64,000 nucleotides of DNA from Bemisia tabaci (lineage: Eukaryota > Arthropoda > Insecta > Hemiptera > Aleyrodidae): positions 87,680,411 to 87,744,410 of the forward strand of contig NC_092793.1 in assembly GCF_918797505.1 (NCBI RefSeq). The letters are read 5' to 3'. The translations under genes were made by a program, and so were the position numbers. Positions 1-60,900 of this stretch are shown here, piece by piece (position 1 is the stretch's first letter; every line of letters begins with the position of its first letter). Below the pieces are notes generated by a model. The model was not told where the DNA came from. It made no database searches and saw only the letters and a list, made by a program, of their open reading frames with translations.

Positions 1-290
1 GTTTCAAACTTCTATCTCAATTTGGAAAAAAGTTACAGGGGTGGTCAGTGACTTTTGGATAACCCTGTATTTTCATATTGCAGAGACTGCCACGGTAATG
101 TCTAGTGTGCTATTTTACTCGTGCAAACCATTGAGTTTTCATGAGGGGGAGGTTTGAATTCATGGGTCAAGAAACATTCAATATCTCGGTTAGGGGTTAA
201 TTTCATTAATTATCGTTGCAAAAATTGTGTTCTACGTGAAATTTTGGTTAAGAAACATGTATCAAAATGCTTACTTTTGTACCTCGCCTA

Positions 291-545
291 GTGGTCCATT
301 GGGGCATTAATGAGAACAAGTAAGCCACTGGGGCATTAATACAAACAAGTAAGCCATTAGAGCATTAATGAAAACAAGGCATTAGAGCATTAATGAAAAC
401 AAGTAAGCCAATAGGGCATCAGTAAAAACAAGTAAGCCATTGGGGCATGAATGAAATTCGATAAGCCACATAGGCACATTAAATAATGAGCCACAGAGGC
501 ATTAATGAACATAGAGCCTAAAAAGGCATTAATGAAAATGAGCTT
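291..545. repeat. Tandem repeat array, ~30-bp unit
   Basis: About eight degenerate units built on AAGCCATTGGGGCATTAATG plus a GAAAACAAGT spacer, with decay increasing to the right. It is flanked on the right by a GC-rich block (600-820) with no recognised gene. Confidence 0.85.
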
Positions 546-1037
546 ACAAAATTTCATAGAATAAAAGTAACAACAGACATAAATTTATATAATAATAACA
601 TTTTTGGCGCTTTGCCGTGACCTTGAGATTCTCGACCCGATTCCGCGGCTCCCCCGTGCTCCAAGCCCCTGAAAATCCATCTGCGGGACTTCGGCGGCCG
701 GGTCTTTCGTTCTCCCGCCGGGTTTCCCGGTGCGAACCTCCGGAGGGTTGCTGCAGCCCTCAAGGGTTTTTTTGGGAAAACCGCCGCCGCACGGTGGATC
801 GAGTCAGTGGGAGAGGTCGGACAAAATTTGAAAAGCTTATAACTCGGTTAATACTAAACATGGAGGTTTTTAAAGTGGTTCTATTGGTTTCCTTGTTAAA
901 ATGTCTTGTTTAGGCACCCCTTAAACTTTAAAATTTGACGAATTGAACATCGAAAGTTGCAGTCTTAGTTAAACATTTCATGTCCGACCTCTCTAATTGA
1001 CTCGCTCCACTGTGCGCCGTTCCCGTCCTGAGCAGCC

Positions 1038-1316
1038 TGATTGTTGAAATTTTTAGTGTGTCGGGACGACGTAGATGACATAGGTTAAAAGGCGAAGCGT
1101 GATTGGTCGGCTATGTCTTATCGCTGCGTTATCGTGCCTTTGTCAGGTGGAATGATCGACATACTGTCGGAAACTGAAGAGGTGCCGTTAGCTTGTCGAG
1201 AGGTCAACCCGACATAGGCACGACAAAGCAGCGAAAAGACATAGCCGACCAATCACGCTTCGCCTTTTAACCTATGTCATCTATGTCGTCCCGACAAACA
1301 ACAAATTTCAACAATC
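1038..1316. repeat. Short foldback MITE
   Basis: Inverted arms starting with TGATTGTTGAAAT; the left arm from 1038 matches the reverse complement ending at 1316. The arms share GGGACGACGTAGATGACATA and GATTGGTCGGCTATGTCT. The loop near 1150-1190 is also partly self-complementary. No ORF. Confidence 0.85.
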
Positions 1317-1483
1317 ACAACAAAAATTTTCAACAGGCACGCGGGATCCCCCGGGCTGCCGGAGCTTAAGTTCGAACCGTCTCCAACCTCGAGCTCTCCG
1401 GACGGGCGCCGCGCACTGAAAGGCCGGTTTTTCGACCCCTGCATGAAGATTCCTATTTCGTACGTTCCCGTTCGTACCCCGAT

Positions 1484-1741
1484 GGGCTGATTGTTGAAAT
1501 TGATAGACGAAGAAGACATAGGGAGTATGGAGCTGTCCTATTGGTGGGAGTGGGTGGTTCTTTTAAACTAAGGGGAAATATGATGGACTAACTGAAGGGT
1601 CTCTTGTCCGTTGCTGTAGGTTAATCCATCACAACCACCTCTTTGTCCATCGCAACCACCTGTTTTCACCAGAAGAATCCCTTCAAATCCTTTCTGTCTT
1701 CTTTGTCTATAGCTTTGTCCATAAGTTTCAACAATCAGCCC
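1484..1741. repeat. Second foldback MITE with the same tips
   Basis: Bounded by GGGCTGATTGTTGAAATT at the left and its reverse complement at the right. It shares its tip with the neighbouring 1038-1316 element but has a different interior, which includes a duplicated GTCCATCGCAACCACCT-like motif near 1625-1665. Confidence 0.7.
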
Positions 1742-1927
1742 GCTGGCTTCCTGTTCCACCTGCGGCTCGGCGATGTTCGACAAGGTCGGATTCCGCGATC
1801 CTTCCGTCCGGGGAGAAGGGTGGGGCTGGGGCTCTTTGACGGTTTTCCGAAATATCGCTTAGGCTCTCTCCCCGTCGAGCCAATTAAGGCTGCGTTTGGA
1901 CCAGAAATCCTGCCCTTCGTTCCGCGT

Positions 1928-3180
1928 TTTCGCCGCTGAGTATCATATAAAAAAGGAAATTAAAAGTTTTTAGTGAGGAGACCTTGCCTCCCTCTTTGAC
2001 GTAGTCGCCACCTCTGTTTTGAGATTTCTGTTATCAATATTGCAGCTCCTTGGTGCCTTTCGCGTAGAGGCTCTTGTTTTGGCACCAAAACCAGTCATTG
2101 ACAGCGCTCTGCACTTCCGAATCAGTTGCTTTGCATAAGAAAATTTTCCACATTCTCCGTACTCTCTCGATTTAGCCTCATGTTACCAGTGGCGTAACGG
2201 GCGCCCTCGCAGACCCTGCTATGCAGGGGGGCCCTGGCGCCTAGGGGGCCCTCGGCCGCCGGAATTTTTTTCTCTCTCTCTCTCTCTTTGATCCTCAGCT
2301 TTGGTTTCAAACTTTGGGCCTTTACTTATCGAGATGGGGCTTCTTCCTTTGATTTTTATTGTTAGCTCGGGGTTTTTCATACTTTTCTTGGACTTTTCCT
2401 AACTTTTTGTTTGCTGGAGGGCCCCTGCCTTCCCATGTCCACTCAATGATTCCACTTTTCGTATTTCGGGTTTTGGGAGGCCCAAGAATCCAAAAGCCTT
2501 GGGGGCCCTTTGATTCATGGGCCTGGGCTGAGCCCCCGCCTTCCTTTAGATCATTGATCCTTTAGGGGCTCCATTTAATCGGGTACTTTTACGTTTTTAT
2601 TTTTTTTTAAATATATTTATTTGCGCAAACATGCAAGTGAATCAAATTCCACCTCAGAACATAACGTAAAAGTAGGCTAAATCCTGCACATACCATACCT
2701 AAAGGTAAAAAGATATAAGCTACTGCCACTTTGATTTTTTGGTGATTAAGGCTGATTTTCTCAAAAATTTTCGGGCTGCGGGCCTAGACCATACGAGAAA
2801 AAACGGGAAGGGGTGAGGAAGGGAGAGGGGGGGGGGATAATTTTGGAATTTTATCGACTTGGGAGGCCCCTAGAAAAAATTTTGCAGGAAGGCCCAGCGG
2901 AAGTCCGTTACGCCTTTGCATGTTACTTTCATTTGTTCCCTGAGCTGAAAACATTTATCGGTGGAAAGCGGTCTCCGACAGATTAAGAAATGCAGAGCGC
3001 TGTATGTCAATGACTGGTTTCGGTGCCAAAACAAGACCCTTTACGCGGAAGGCACCAAGAAGCCGCAATATTGATAACAGAAATGTCAAAACAGAGGTGG
3101 CGACTATGTCAAAAAGTGAGGCAAGGTCTCCTCACTAAAAACTTTCAATTTTCTTTTTGATATGATGCTCAGCGGCAAAA
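1928..3180. repeat. Palindromic element interrupted by a hAT MITE
   Basis: The arms 1928-2115 and 2990-3180 are inverted copies sharing CGCCGCTGAG, TTTTTAGTGAGGAGACCTTG, GAGGTGGCGACTA and AACCAGTCATTGACA. The middle is occupied by the 2187-2918 insertion. Confidence 0.85.
2187..2918. mobile_element. Non-autonomous hAT-like element with 8-bp target duplication
   Basis: The direct repeat CATGTTAC at 2179-2186 and 2919-2926 flanks termini CAGTGGCGTAACGG and CCGTTACGCCTTTG (12 of 14 inverted-match). An 8-bp duplication with CAG-type ends is the hAT signature. 732 bp, GC-rich left part, GA/CT microsatellite near 2270-2290, no transposase ORF. It lies inside the loop region of a palindromic repeat. 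Confidence 0.85.
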
Positions 3181-3924
3181 ATCCGAGTTTGAAATAATCG
3201 ACTCTTCGCGAATCCGGACTCCGGAGGTGGGCACGGGGCAACAGGAGGTTGTCGCAGTAAAAGTGAGTTTCCTCGCGAACCCCTCAACCGATTTTCAAAA
3301 ACTTGGGCTTTCTTTAAAGCTTGGATTATGCCTGATAATGCATTTTTATCGATTTGACTTATCTCTTTTCGTTCGGATGATACAAGGTAAGGAACCTTAC
3401 TTTTTGGATGACCCTTGTAATTTGATACAAGAATGTTTGAGGGTTCAGCTCACTTCCTGAGTATATTTTCTTTCTTTACACCAGTTCACGCATGGATGTT
3501 TAGATAACCTGCGATCCATGACTCCCTCTATTACTCACTTTGCTCCATACCCTCTATTTCTTGAGAATATAAAATTTTCTACAAAAGTTGTGTGAGTCAA
3601 TCATCTGCAACCCAACTTATATTTTAAGAGAGTTATTAAAACAGGTTCAAACTGAGTTTCAGATTTGTGTTCAAGCTCCTGGTGTGGTAATATTAAGCTG
3701 TTAAAACGTTTTCAAGTATGGTGTTTTACTTACTGTACGTGATCATCTCAAGATCTTTCGTGACTCTCGAAATTCGAAATTAAATAAAAAATGCAATGCA
3801 TATTTTGAGATTTCTGGGCTTTGAGAACTTGTTCACCAGATAGGCCCATTCAATGAATATACCTAAATGAATCAGCGGAATGTAAACTGGCCATTAAGTT
3901 TTAGCTCCCAATTTAATAAAAATA

Positions 3925-4002
3925 GTTTTCCCCTTACTCTTGAAGTAACATGACCCAAGAATGAAGTTTTCCCCTTACTCTTGAAGTAACATGACCCAAG
4001 CT
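3925..4002. repeat. Direct duplication, 41-bp unit
   Basis: GTTTTCCCCTTACTCTTGAA followed by GTAACATGACCCAAG occurs twice, starting at about 3925 and 3966, without divergence. Likely a recent local duplication. Confidence 0.85.
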
Positions 4003-4295
4003 CGTGGTAATTTATAATTGAGTTTAGCAGTCCTATTGACAAAGATGTCGTAAGAACCTGCTTGAACAGAATTTAGAGTATTTCTTTCTCCACCTCATGC
4101 CACTAAATTTTTACCAGATGTCCTTGCCGCCCTCTTCTGAGAGGAACCTGATAAGTTATTACAATGGAACGTACTGAACTCCAATTGACCTAATCGAACC
4201 TAATTGAATTTTAACCTATTCAAACCTAATCGAACATACTATTTAACCTAATCTAACTTTCCCTTTATTTTCATTCCTTATATTTTTTGTTGTAG

Positions 4296-19460
<15,165 letters not shown>

Positions 19461-19633
19461 ATGTTACAGAGTTGATGGTTGCCAACTCAAGCCATCAATT
19501 TAATCTTGAAATTTTTTACTCCTATTATTTTTGTATATTTTATTTTGTATCAGAAGTCTTTTTGCCGGTTGATTGTGTCTTTTTAAAGTTTTAACAAAAT
19601 GTTCTGAACAATGGCAGATACTATTTCAAACGA

Positions 19634-19670
19634 AATAAATCATTTTTTTGTAAATAGTTGTTGTAATAAA
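19634..19670 (+). terminator. Two AATAAA polyadenylation signals of Crk
   Basis: AATAAA occurs at 19634-19639 and again at 19665-19670, about 175 and 205 bases after the Crk stop, in an AT-rich 3' UTR. Either could direct cleavage within the next 10-30 bases. The sequence after 19700 keeps the AT bias but has no further coding signal on this strand. Confidence 0.7.
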
Positions 19671-22299
19671 GAATCATTATAACAAATTTTAAGTGGATGA
19701 TTAAAATCAACTCATTATTTTAATAATAAATTCTTGCATTTTTTATCATTAATTTTCTTATCTATTCACTCGTTTCCATACATTGAATGTAATTTGGTGC
19801 TTACTTGGTAACACCTTATGTATTTGAGAATGTAATGTACAACAATCTAGAAACTGTAGATTGGTGGTGGTCCACAAAAAAACGTAACACACATGGAGCG
19901 GTCGTTCGATAGATGGGCAGGGAGTGAAAATGGCCAATTGCTATCTTTGTCATAACCTCAAATACATGGGATCTTACGGGAGTTTTTACAATAAATGATT
20001 TAGCGTCGAATGTTTAATTGTCAACTCACAAAAAATCATCGAGGTTTCATATCTCTTGTAAAAAATAAAATTTCCAGTTAAATTTGGCAATATCTAACGT
20101 GGCTTGGTTCCTGTCTGCTACGCAGTCCACATGTCTGTCATTGGCCTGCCCATGCTGACTGAGGCTGGGGGTTTTGCTCTTCATTAATGAGCATAAGCAC
20201 TAACGGCCAGTTGAGATCATTGGCTCCAGAGATTTCAGTAAATGTCATGCTAAAAACGAAAGTATTATACATTGGCCAGTCTTATCCTCATTAGCTCATG
20301 CTGGATTTTTATCATTTGATGATAGCATCAGAAAAGGAAATAAGTAGTACAGAGGAAACCAAGACATACCCCCTCGCTTATAATTGCAATGCCAAGATTA
20401 CTTGTATCAAGATTAAAAAAGCAAGAGAAAGCTTAGTTAGAAAAAGTAAATAAGATGCTGAGCACCTCCAACCGTTCCAGTCGGTAAAACTTTTGCCATT
20501 CCATTACCTGATATTAACTGTGGTGGCACTAGCATTCAAATAACACAAGTAAAAATGTTCCTTTCGGAACCTCAGTAAATTAATATGTTTTAAATTGATT
20601 TTAATGACTATTCATCATTTATACCTTGCAAGAATCGACTCACTAGCCACAAACCATTACAAGAGAAAACATTATCAAACAATCTTTAATATCACATAAG
20701 TGGTGACTAATAGGATGTATTTTTGCTAAAGGGAACGAAGCACCATAAAAAGCAGTAAGAACATGAGACGGAACGAACTCATCGTCCGACTGCACCCGCC
20801 AATCCAACCTGCGTTCCCCTTCTTCCCTCTATGGCGCTTGGTTCTGTTTAGCAGAAATACGTCCAATTGAGCTTTACAAGGGTTGTTTTACAGCAAATAA
20901 GCTACTTTTTAAGTTCGTTAAGGTTGCATTCTGTTCGTTTTATTTTCTCACTCGTTAGGGAACCAGTCACATTATTTTTGGGACAAAATATTTACTCTAA
21001 AGTATTCACAGGTAATCCTGAACAAGAGAATCATTCAACTAGTTCTATGCAAAGCATTTTTCAGGTTGGATAGTAAATTTGCATTTACAGGAATCATTTA
21101 TAGATAAGTTTTTGAACATATCACGTGAAATAAGGGATCTGAACTGAAAATGAAGGAGCACACATTTTTCTGCCAAATAATTTAAATAAAATTTATATAG
21201 AAATAAACTCAGATTCCACAATTGATTGAAAATTATCTCATCGAGAGCGACAGCACAAGTCTGACATTCCAGTTAAAATATGTCTGATCAACAGTGTTGA
21301 AAAAAGTAGAAAATAAAATATAAAAAATATACATACACCACTCAGAACCTTTTTCCAAAGAAAAAGGAAAATAAAAACAAAATTCAACTTTTGGAGAATT
21401 AGTTGTGTTAATAATGAAAGTTTCAATACTAATTCCAAGTAACCATGACAGGATTTGAGAACAGCCCTGTTCCGTGGAGATGGTGATGGCAAAAACTCTC
21501 AGTGCGATTCGAGACCGCAACAAATGTCTTGAAAATTGGCTGTAGCAACAAGGCCGTACCAAATAACGATACAACAAAATATTATCGATTACAATTTCTC
21601 TCAATGAGTTTAATTAAGCAACATTTGAAGATACAGAATCACCGTTGTGAAATGCCAATCATGTCCTGTTTCAGCATCATCCATGACATGGTTCTCTGCC
21701 TGGGTCCCTTGAAGAAATGGTGACTTGGTTAGTTAAATCAACATCACAGAGCTTTGATAGAGGTATGAAAATCCTCTTTTTTCACGACTACTGTCTCACT
21801 AAAAATTGTTCCTCCTGTAAATAAAAGGAAAGAAAAGAGGGTACAATAACTTTTTCTGCTAGGGCAAAAGACACGAGCTGATACCACATCTGCTGATGTA
21901 TAAATATAAAAAATGTATGGATATCAAAATTGATATAAGAGATAAGATGAAACATTTTGAGCCGAAACTCTTAAATACCAAATGAGCTACTTTTTCACGG
22001 TTGAGAAGAAGGAACAGCTCTTGATGACTTTAAGGTGCACAAATATCCAAGGGAGACAAAACCTTCTTTTCATGTTAATTAAATTGAAAAAAGAAGACAT
22101 CTAAAAGGAAGTAATTATAATATATTTTAGGTTCTTTAGGACAGTAGCTATATGTAGAACGACAACATTCACATCGTAACTAAACATTGCGGTACAGAAA
22201 GAGCCAAAGCAACCACAAGGGGTGTCTCAGAAGTAAGTAGACTGATGCGCCCATTTCGAAACCAAGCTACTAAGAGACTTGATCTTGAAAGATAAATCA

Positions 22300-22900
22300 T
22301 CCTCTAATGACAAAAAAAAAAAAAACGAAATTTAAGGTGATTAAATTTGACCGTTTAGATTTCGTTTTTTTTTAACTTTTCCCGAAATTTGGGGACTTGC
22401 CAACGTAATATTGAACTGATTTTGACCATACTGAGATAATAAGAAGGTAAATCTAGGGGAAATTGGCTTATTTCGCGGGAAAATTGAATGACCTTTGAAT
22501 TGACTTAATAGGGGGTCTGAACCCCCTCCCCCCCTTAAAATTAGTTCGAAGTGATTTCTGCAATTTTAACTTAAAAGCGAACACAATTTGGTAAATTTTC
22601 CCGTTTTATTTTTTTCCTTACGATAATTTGGACCGGAGTTATGATTTGTTGAAAATAGGTCAAATTTGACCTTTGACCTATCATACATCGGTCAAAAATT
22701 AATCTGCGGTTTGCGCCAAAATTCTTAGTTTTTTATGCTTTTCCGAATGAGGTATCACAAGATAGGGGTTGCTATTTGGAAAAAAAAGTTGGGCCCCCGT
22801 CCCCCTGAGGGGGCGGGGGCCCCAAAATTTTGACTCCCCCAAAAGATGGTCCCCTATGAGATAGGAACATTCCTAAAGTTTCATTTCAGTCCGATCCGTT
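22300..22900 (-). repeat. Degenerate interspersed repeat (related to 61300-61780)
   Basis: On the - strand it resembles 61.3-61.8 kb: CCCCC-rich tract with GGGGGC, AAATGGTAACCCCTATCT-like, GACCTTTGACCTATC/GATAGGTCAAAGGTC, and GAAATCACTTCGA near GGGGGGTTC. Confidence 0.7.
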
Positions 22901-24391
22901 GCGGTCGCCTGTCGAATAAAATTCGTGAACTTTAACGCCTTTGTCATCAAGAAGGAGTTAGTTTCGGACCAAACCGAGAGCTTCAGTGAACTTGTGTTTC
23001 AGTCAAAATTTTACCCCTAATTCACAATATACTGTCAAAAATAGAAACTTTAGCTAAATAAACAAACCGGGCAGCGGCCATGTCGTTCGGACTAATTCGA
23101 AATAAACCATAGAATAATAGCTAACAGAAAGGTAACTGGCAGATCCTCCCGTAAGATTGCGTATAGTCACTTTTTCGAAGCGGACTTCGCTCTTTTTTCC
23201 CCGCGAAATTTGAGACGGCAGGGAGACGTAGGGTAAGAGCGGCCGGACTTCGCTCTTTTTCCTCGCGAGGTAGGCTAAACGGGGTTCGCGGGGATTTCAA
23301 GAATCAGAGCAAAGATGACCGACTGCTGACTTTCTGGTAGCTATTATTCTATGAATAAACCAAGGGTCACCTAACGTGTGACGTTACACAATGGCGTCAA
23401 GCGTGTGGCGCCAACAGCCCGGATTCAAAAAGCGTTTCAGAGACCTTCAATTTAAGGTGTTTTTAAAGTGGTATTTCACAGACCAGAGTCCTCAAAAAAA
23501 TCTGAAAAAAATTAAGTATACTCACTCCACCTAGTACTTTCATAGTATGCAATAAAAAAATTCAGCCCAACTGGCTCATTGGGTTAGTGATGAACATATT
23601 AAAAAAAAAAATCATAACCCCGAAGCCGTGCCACATAGGCATTAAAGTTGAGCCGCGCGCGAGCCTGATTTACGGATTTTGCAGTTTCCAGCCATTTGAC
23701 CTGCCGCGCAAGGGTTAAACAAAAAATGTTCTGCAAGCACAACTTATTACGCACTTTTACGTAACTGGCACGGTTTTTGCATCAAAAGTTAATGTCTCCG
23801 TCAATGTTGCCACATACACAAATATGACTTTAACAAGTCGAGTCCTCTGTCGACTCCAGGCATTTTGCGAGGTATGAATGCGTGCCGCTGCAAATGTAAA
23901 AACTAATTTATAAGCACTACTTTTTATTAACTTGAATGTAGTTAACACAGTTTCCCCAAACCATTTTAAAATTACTCCCATTTTAGAAATGCCCAAATTT
24001 TTTCGCAAAATCCTTAATTTAGAGTTTGGAACTTTGCAATGTTGTAACGGAAACATAAAAAACAAACAAGAAATTTTCTCCGCCATGAAAATTTCAGAAA
24101 AATCGTACCTCATACAGGAGAATAACATACTAGAAAATGAGATCAATCCAATATAAAATGTGGCAGGAGGGGAATTTAGTTGCCTCACATGAGCCATTCA
24201 TCCAAAAACAGCCTAAGAAACCGATAAAATCGTGATTATTTCTCCAGGAGCTCCAACAACCTATTTGGAAATTGTGGTTTTTAGTAGCTGAGGATGCTTT
24301 TCTTGACATTTCAGCTCAAATTTTTCGTTCACGACAGACATCGATTTAAACCCCCTTCAGGAGCACTGTGCATTAATGTATACAGGGTGTT

Positions 24392-25738
24392 TCAGACCAC
24401 CCGTACCAGGCCTTTTTCTCTGTTGTTTTAGGTCGTACAAAGTCGGAGACCGCGGGCTGGAATAGGGAATTGACCCCAAGGAATCCGAATTTCATGGTCC
24501 CGAAAACCCCCCCACTCCCCCCTTGGGAGGTAAAGGGGGGGTCACGATGCTAAAAGTCACGGTTCCCGACCGAATTGCGGATTAGTCGCATCAGAATTGA
24601 AAAGCACGGAGAATTTCACGTGAAACTGACCCCTAAAAATCCATAATCGGCCCATCCAAGGCCCAAAAATGATCCCCTAAAGAGGGGGGCAGTACCCCCC
24701 TCCATAATTTCTCTTTGGTCTCAAAATTGACGTAGATTCTCCAGAAAAAGATGGATTCCCAGGGAATCGACCCCGAGAAATCCAAATTCCATGGTCCCGA
24801 AGCTCCTCTAGCCTCCCTTGGGGGGTAAACGGGGGGCCCAATTTTAAAAATCGGGGCTCCTTTCCGAATCGCTAATTGATTGCATCCAAATTGAGGAGCA
24901 GAACACTTTTACATCTTAAGTGACCCCCAAGAGTTTTAATTGACCCCCCTAAACGGCAGAAAGTAACCCCTGAGGAGGGGGGCTTCGCCGCCTCCAAAAG
25001 TTTCTCAAGATTCCTTCTGGTCGCAAAGTTGACGTCGATTCTCCAGAAAAAGACGGTTTCTGCCCAAAAGGGCGGGTAGCGGAGCTTAGGGACCATGAAA
25101 TTCAGAATCCTCAGGGTCGATTACCTGGATAACCGTCTTTTTCTGGAGAATCGACGTCAACTTTGCGACCAGAAGGAATCTTGAGAAACTTTTGGAGGCG
25201 GCGAAGCCCCCCTCCTCAGGGGTTACTTTCTGCCGTTTAGGGGGGTCAATTAAAACTCTTGGGGGTCACTTAAGATGTAAAAGTGTTCTGCTCCTCAATT
25301 TGGATGCAATCAATTTGCGATTCGGAAAGGAGCCCCGATTTTTAAAATTGGGCCCCCCGTTTACCCCCCAAGGGAGGCTAGAGGAGCTTCGGGACCATGG
25401 AATTTGGATTTCTCGGGGTCGATTCCCTGGGAATCCATCTTTTTCTGGAGAATCTACGTCAATTTTGAGACCAAAGAGAAATTATGGAGGGGGGTACTGC
25501 CCCCCTCTTTAGGGGATCATTTTTGGGCCTTGGATGGGCCGATTATGGATTTTTAGGGGTCAGTTTCACGTGAAATTCTCCGTGCTTTTCAATTCTGATG
25601 CGACTAATCCGCAATTCGGTCGGGAACCGTGACTTTTAGCATCGTGACCCCCCCTTTACCTCCCAAGGGGGGAGTGGGGGGGGGTTTCGGGACCATGAAA
25701 TTCGGATTCCTTGGGGTCAATTCCCTATTCCAGCCTGC
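24392..25738. repeat. 1.3-kb palindromic element, TACAGGGTG tip
   Basis: The left end reads TACAGGGTGTTTCAGACCAC. Arms 24452-25055 and 25132-25738 are near-identical inverted copies with a ~75-bp loop (25056-25131). The outer 60 bp have no partner at the right, so that end is truncated. Tracts of G or C up to nine bases. No protein domain. Starts about 70 bp downstream of the Pex6 exon 10 donor. Confidence 0.88.
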
Positions 25739-25805
25739 GGTGTATGTAAGAACGGACTACAATTTGAGATCATACAAACCAAATAGGTAGGAAAAGTATT
25801 CTCAC

Positions 25806-58759
<32,954 letters not shown>

Positions 58760-58782
58760 GGTCCAACTTAGCCCAAATTAGA

Positions 58783-58796
58783 GCTGAAAAACAAAA
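58783..58796 (-). promoter_or_regulatory. Possible 5' UTR splice acceptor upstream of the Pex6 ATG
   Basis: On the - strand TTTTGTTTTTCAG precedes the ATG by about 25 bases (AG at 58785-58784). It is a good acceptor, so the 5' UTR is probably split and the promoter lies further away, above 58.8 kb. I could not identify the first non-coding exon. Confidence 0.4.
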
Positions 58797-58799
58797 GCA

Positions 58800-60900
58800 T
58801 TTGACCAAGTTACAAATAAAATAAAAGAACGGTCCGCTTGCAAATGGAAGAAACAGGTATGATTGGAACAGATTGAACACTGAAAAATCCATTGCAATGT
58901 TATAGAATGTTCTTGCACGATTTATTTTCATTAGAAATTAATAATCAACCACCTGTACTTTGTAAAACAACGATTTACAGTTGTGTCAGATGAGGAAACA
59001 GAGAGAGTATTTTGGCATACTCTATATGTAGTTCCTAATAATTTGCAGCCTTTAATTTCAAGAAACCCTCCCTTGGTAGGAGCCAGAAGTTTCACTGCTG
59101 GAATATTTTATTCCAAGTGCCCTTAAAATTGGTCTTCAATACACCCGACAGCTTCAATATAAAGATGTTTTAAGTGAATTAAGCATGTCTCCTCTTTTGG
59201 GAGCTGAGCACATTTAATTGAAACCAAGCAAGTAGAGTCCATGTCAAATGAGTTTACACTCTTTCAGACTGCACCAAGGGATCGGTTGACCTCAGTTTAG
59301 CGATGAAAGTAAATACAGCAATCAAGATGGCGGATCTTCTTTCGCGGTCTAGAAGTGCATAAACGTATTTAGCATGGACTATATTTATACATGTATAATT
59401 GCATATGTATCGTTTTGGGACAAAACCTTTTCCCAATCCTTACACAACAGCTCAAAAAGTTCAAAGCTCTGGTTCTCTTCTTCCAACTTTTTTTTCCTTG
59501 GTGAATTTCACTTAAACCTTTTGTTCCTTTTGAAATTGCAGTTAACAAGTTACGACCGATACCAAATCGAAGCAATCGGTTGTGTTTCTAAAGTATCTTC
59601 ATAGAATAAAAGAAAAAGAGTAAAAAACCTAAAGAGCAACAGCTTTCAGGAAGGAAATTCTTGTGATCCTGCAATTGTGAACTGAATCTGGAAAAGCGAA
59701 CTTGAAAGATGCACTTTCAATAAGGTGTTCTATTTGAGGTGTTTTAGCAAAGAACATGTTACCTATTTCCATTATAAGATCAAAATAAAGTTATTGGAAA
59801 CGAATATTTTACCTGATAGAATGAAGCTAGCTTTGTTTTTCCACAAGTTCTGGGAAGAAAAGAGATGCACAAATTGGCAAAATAACTTTGTTGTTTAAGA
59901 TGGACAGCAAAATCAAAACAAGAATGATCAGAACATCTACATAAAAAATGTTAAAGAAAATTGATAAAATTACACATTGTCAAAACGCTTTCCAGAAAAT
60001 AAAAGAGCAAATTGTTGATCAACAAAACACAAATTTAAAAAAATGTTGGAGAGAGTGCTTGCAATAAATTTAAACTCCAAATCTGCCGGGATTTTCATTT
60101 TTGCCTTTGTCGTGTCATGAATCCTCCTTCCTCGAAGAAGGAATCATTCCCCCCTCCAAAAATATTTGTTTAGAACATTTTTCTGCATAAATGTGCATCC
60201 TTTTAACTATCGCAGAATCAAAGTACGCAGATTACGCTTTTGCCGTGTTTTCAAAACTTATATTTCTAGCGTATCGCATGTTCCTTTAAGATATTTCACC
60301 AAATACCCGAGAGAGGGAGGAGGGGGCAAAAACCTAAATCCGGCTCTGATCGTTGGGTAATAGGTTATGCTACATTTTCTTGTTTCCATTATTCGATCCT
60401 CCTCCCCCTCCCTCGTTCGTTCCATTCTATTTTTTAGTTTATTTTTCTATCTAGAAGATGACTGTCTCCCCTACCACCATGTTTTCCGGATATGGAATAT
60501 CCCTCAGTTCAGAGGTGGTGCCGTACTTCTCCCTTGAAACAGAAATTTGTATGAACATTTGAAATTCTAGTTAGACGCATTTCAAATTCTCATTTTTACA
60601 CATCACTGTTATGTTACTTCAGATTCTTATTATTCCCAATATTCATATTCATGCCCTCCCCCCCCCCCTCCCGTCATGTTTTTGTCTATTCTTTATGATA
60701 TTTATATTATCACTTTTCACCTTTTTACGAGAGGATTTGACTTGATATATCTTAGTAACGTTGTATTAAGGCTGATGAAATTTGATAGTTCTAAATAAAT
60801 TGAGATAAATCATGATAAAATTGGCATAGTCATAGTAATTTAATGATTCCATTGTTGTCCTTTCCCCCTTCCATGATGATGTCCGGTTCGAATGTTAGCC
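58800..60900. other. Region upstream of Pex6 without recognised gene
   Basis: AT-rich, with short frames only. The Pex6 promoter and any 5' non-coding exon should lie here but show no decisive motif. C-rich runs at 60657-60672 and 60899-60914. Confidence 0.5.

Larger units (their letters stand above)
19700..25805. other. Intergenic or 3' Pex6 region without recognised exon
   Basis: Between the Crk poly(A) signals and Pex6 exon 10 I see AT-rich sequence with chance open frames. There are repeat remnants at 22300-22900 (related to 61.3-61.8 kb on the opposite strand) and a large palindrome at 24392-25738. The final Pex6 exon and its poly(A) site should be on the - strand here, unless they lie further left inside the Crk introns. 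Confidence 0.6.

Noticed and set aside
4190..4260. CCTAATCGAACCTAA-type sequence as an interstitial arthropod telomere (TTAGG) block
   Set aside because: Units are irregular and never form consecutive TTAGG; more likely ordinary intronic degenerate repeat.
23757..24197. 146-codon open frame on the - strand, considered as the missing Pex6 end
   Set aside because: Its translation has no PEX6 C-terminal pattern, codon content is AT-driven, and the phase does not suit exon 10.
24872..25512. Two similar protein frames on opposite strands (24872-25096 and 25192-25512)
   Set aside because: They are mirror images caused by the palindrome, not a gene pair.
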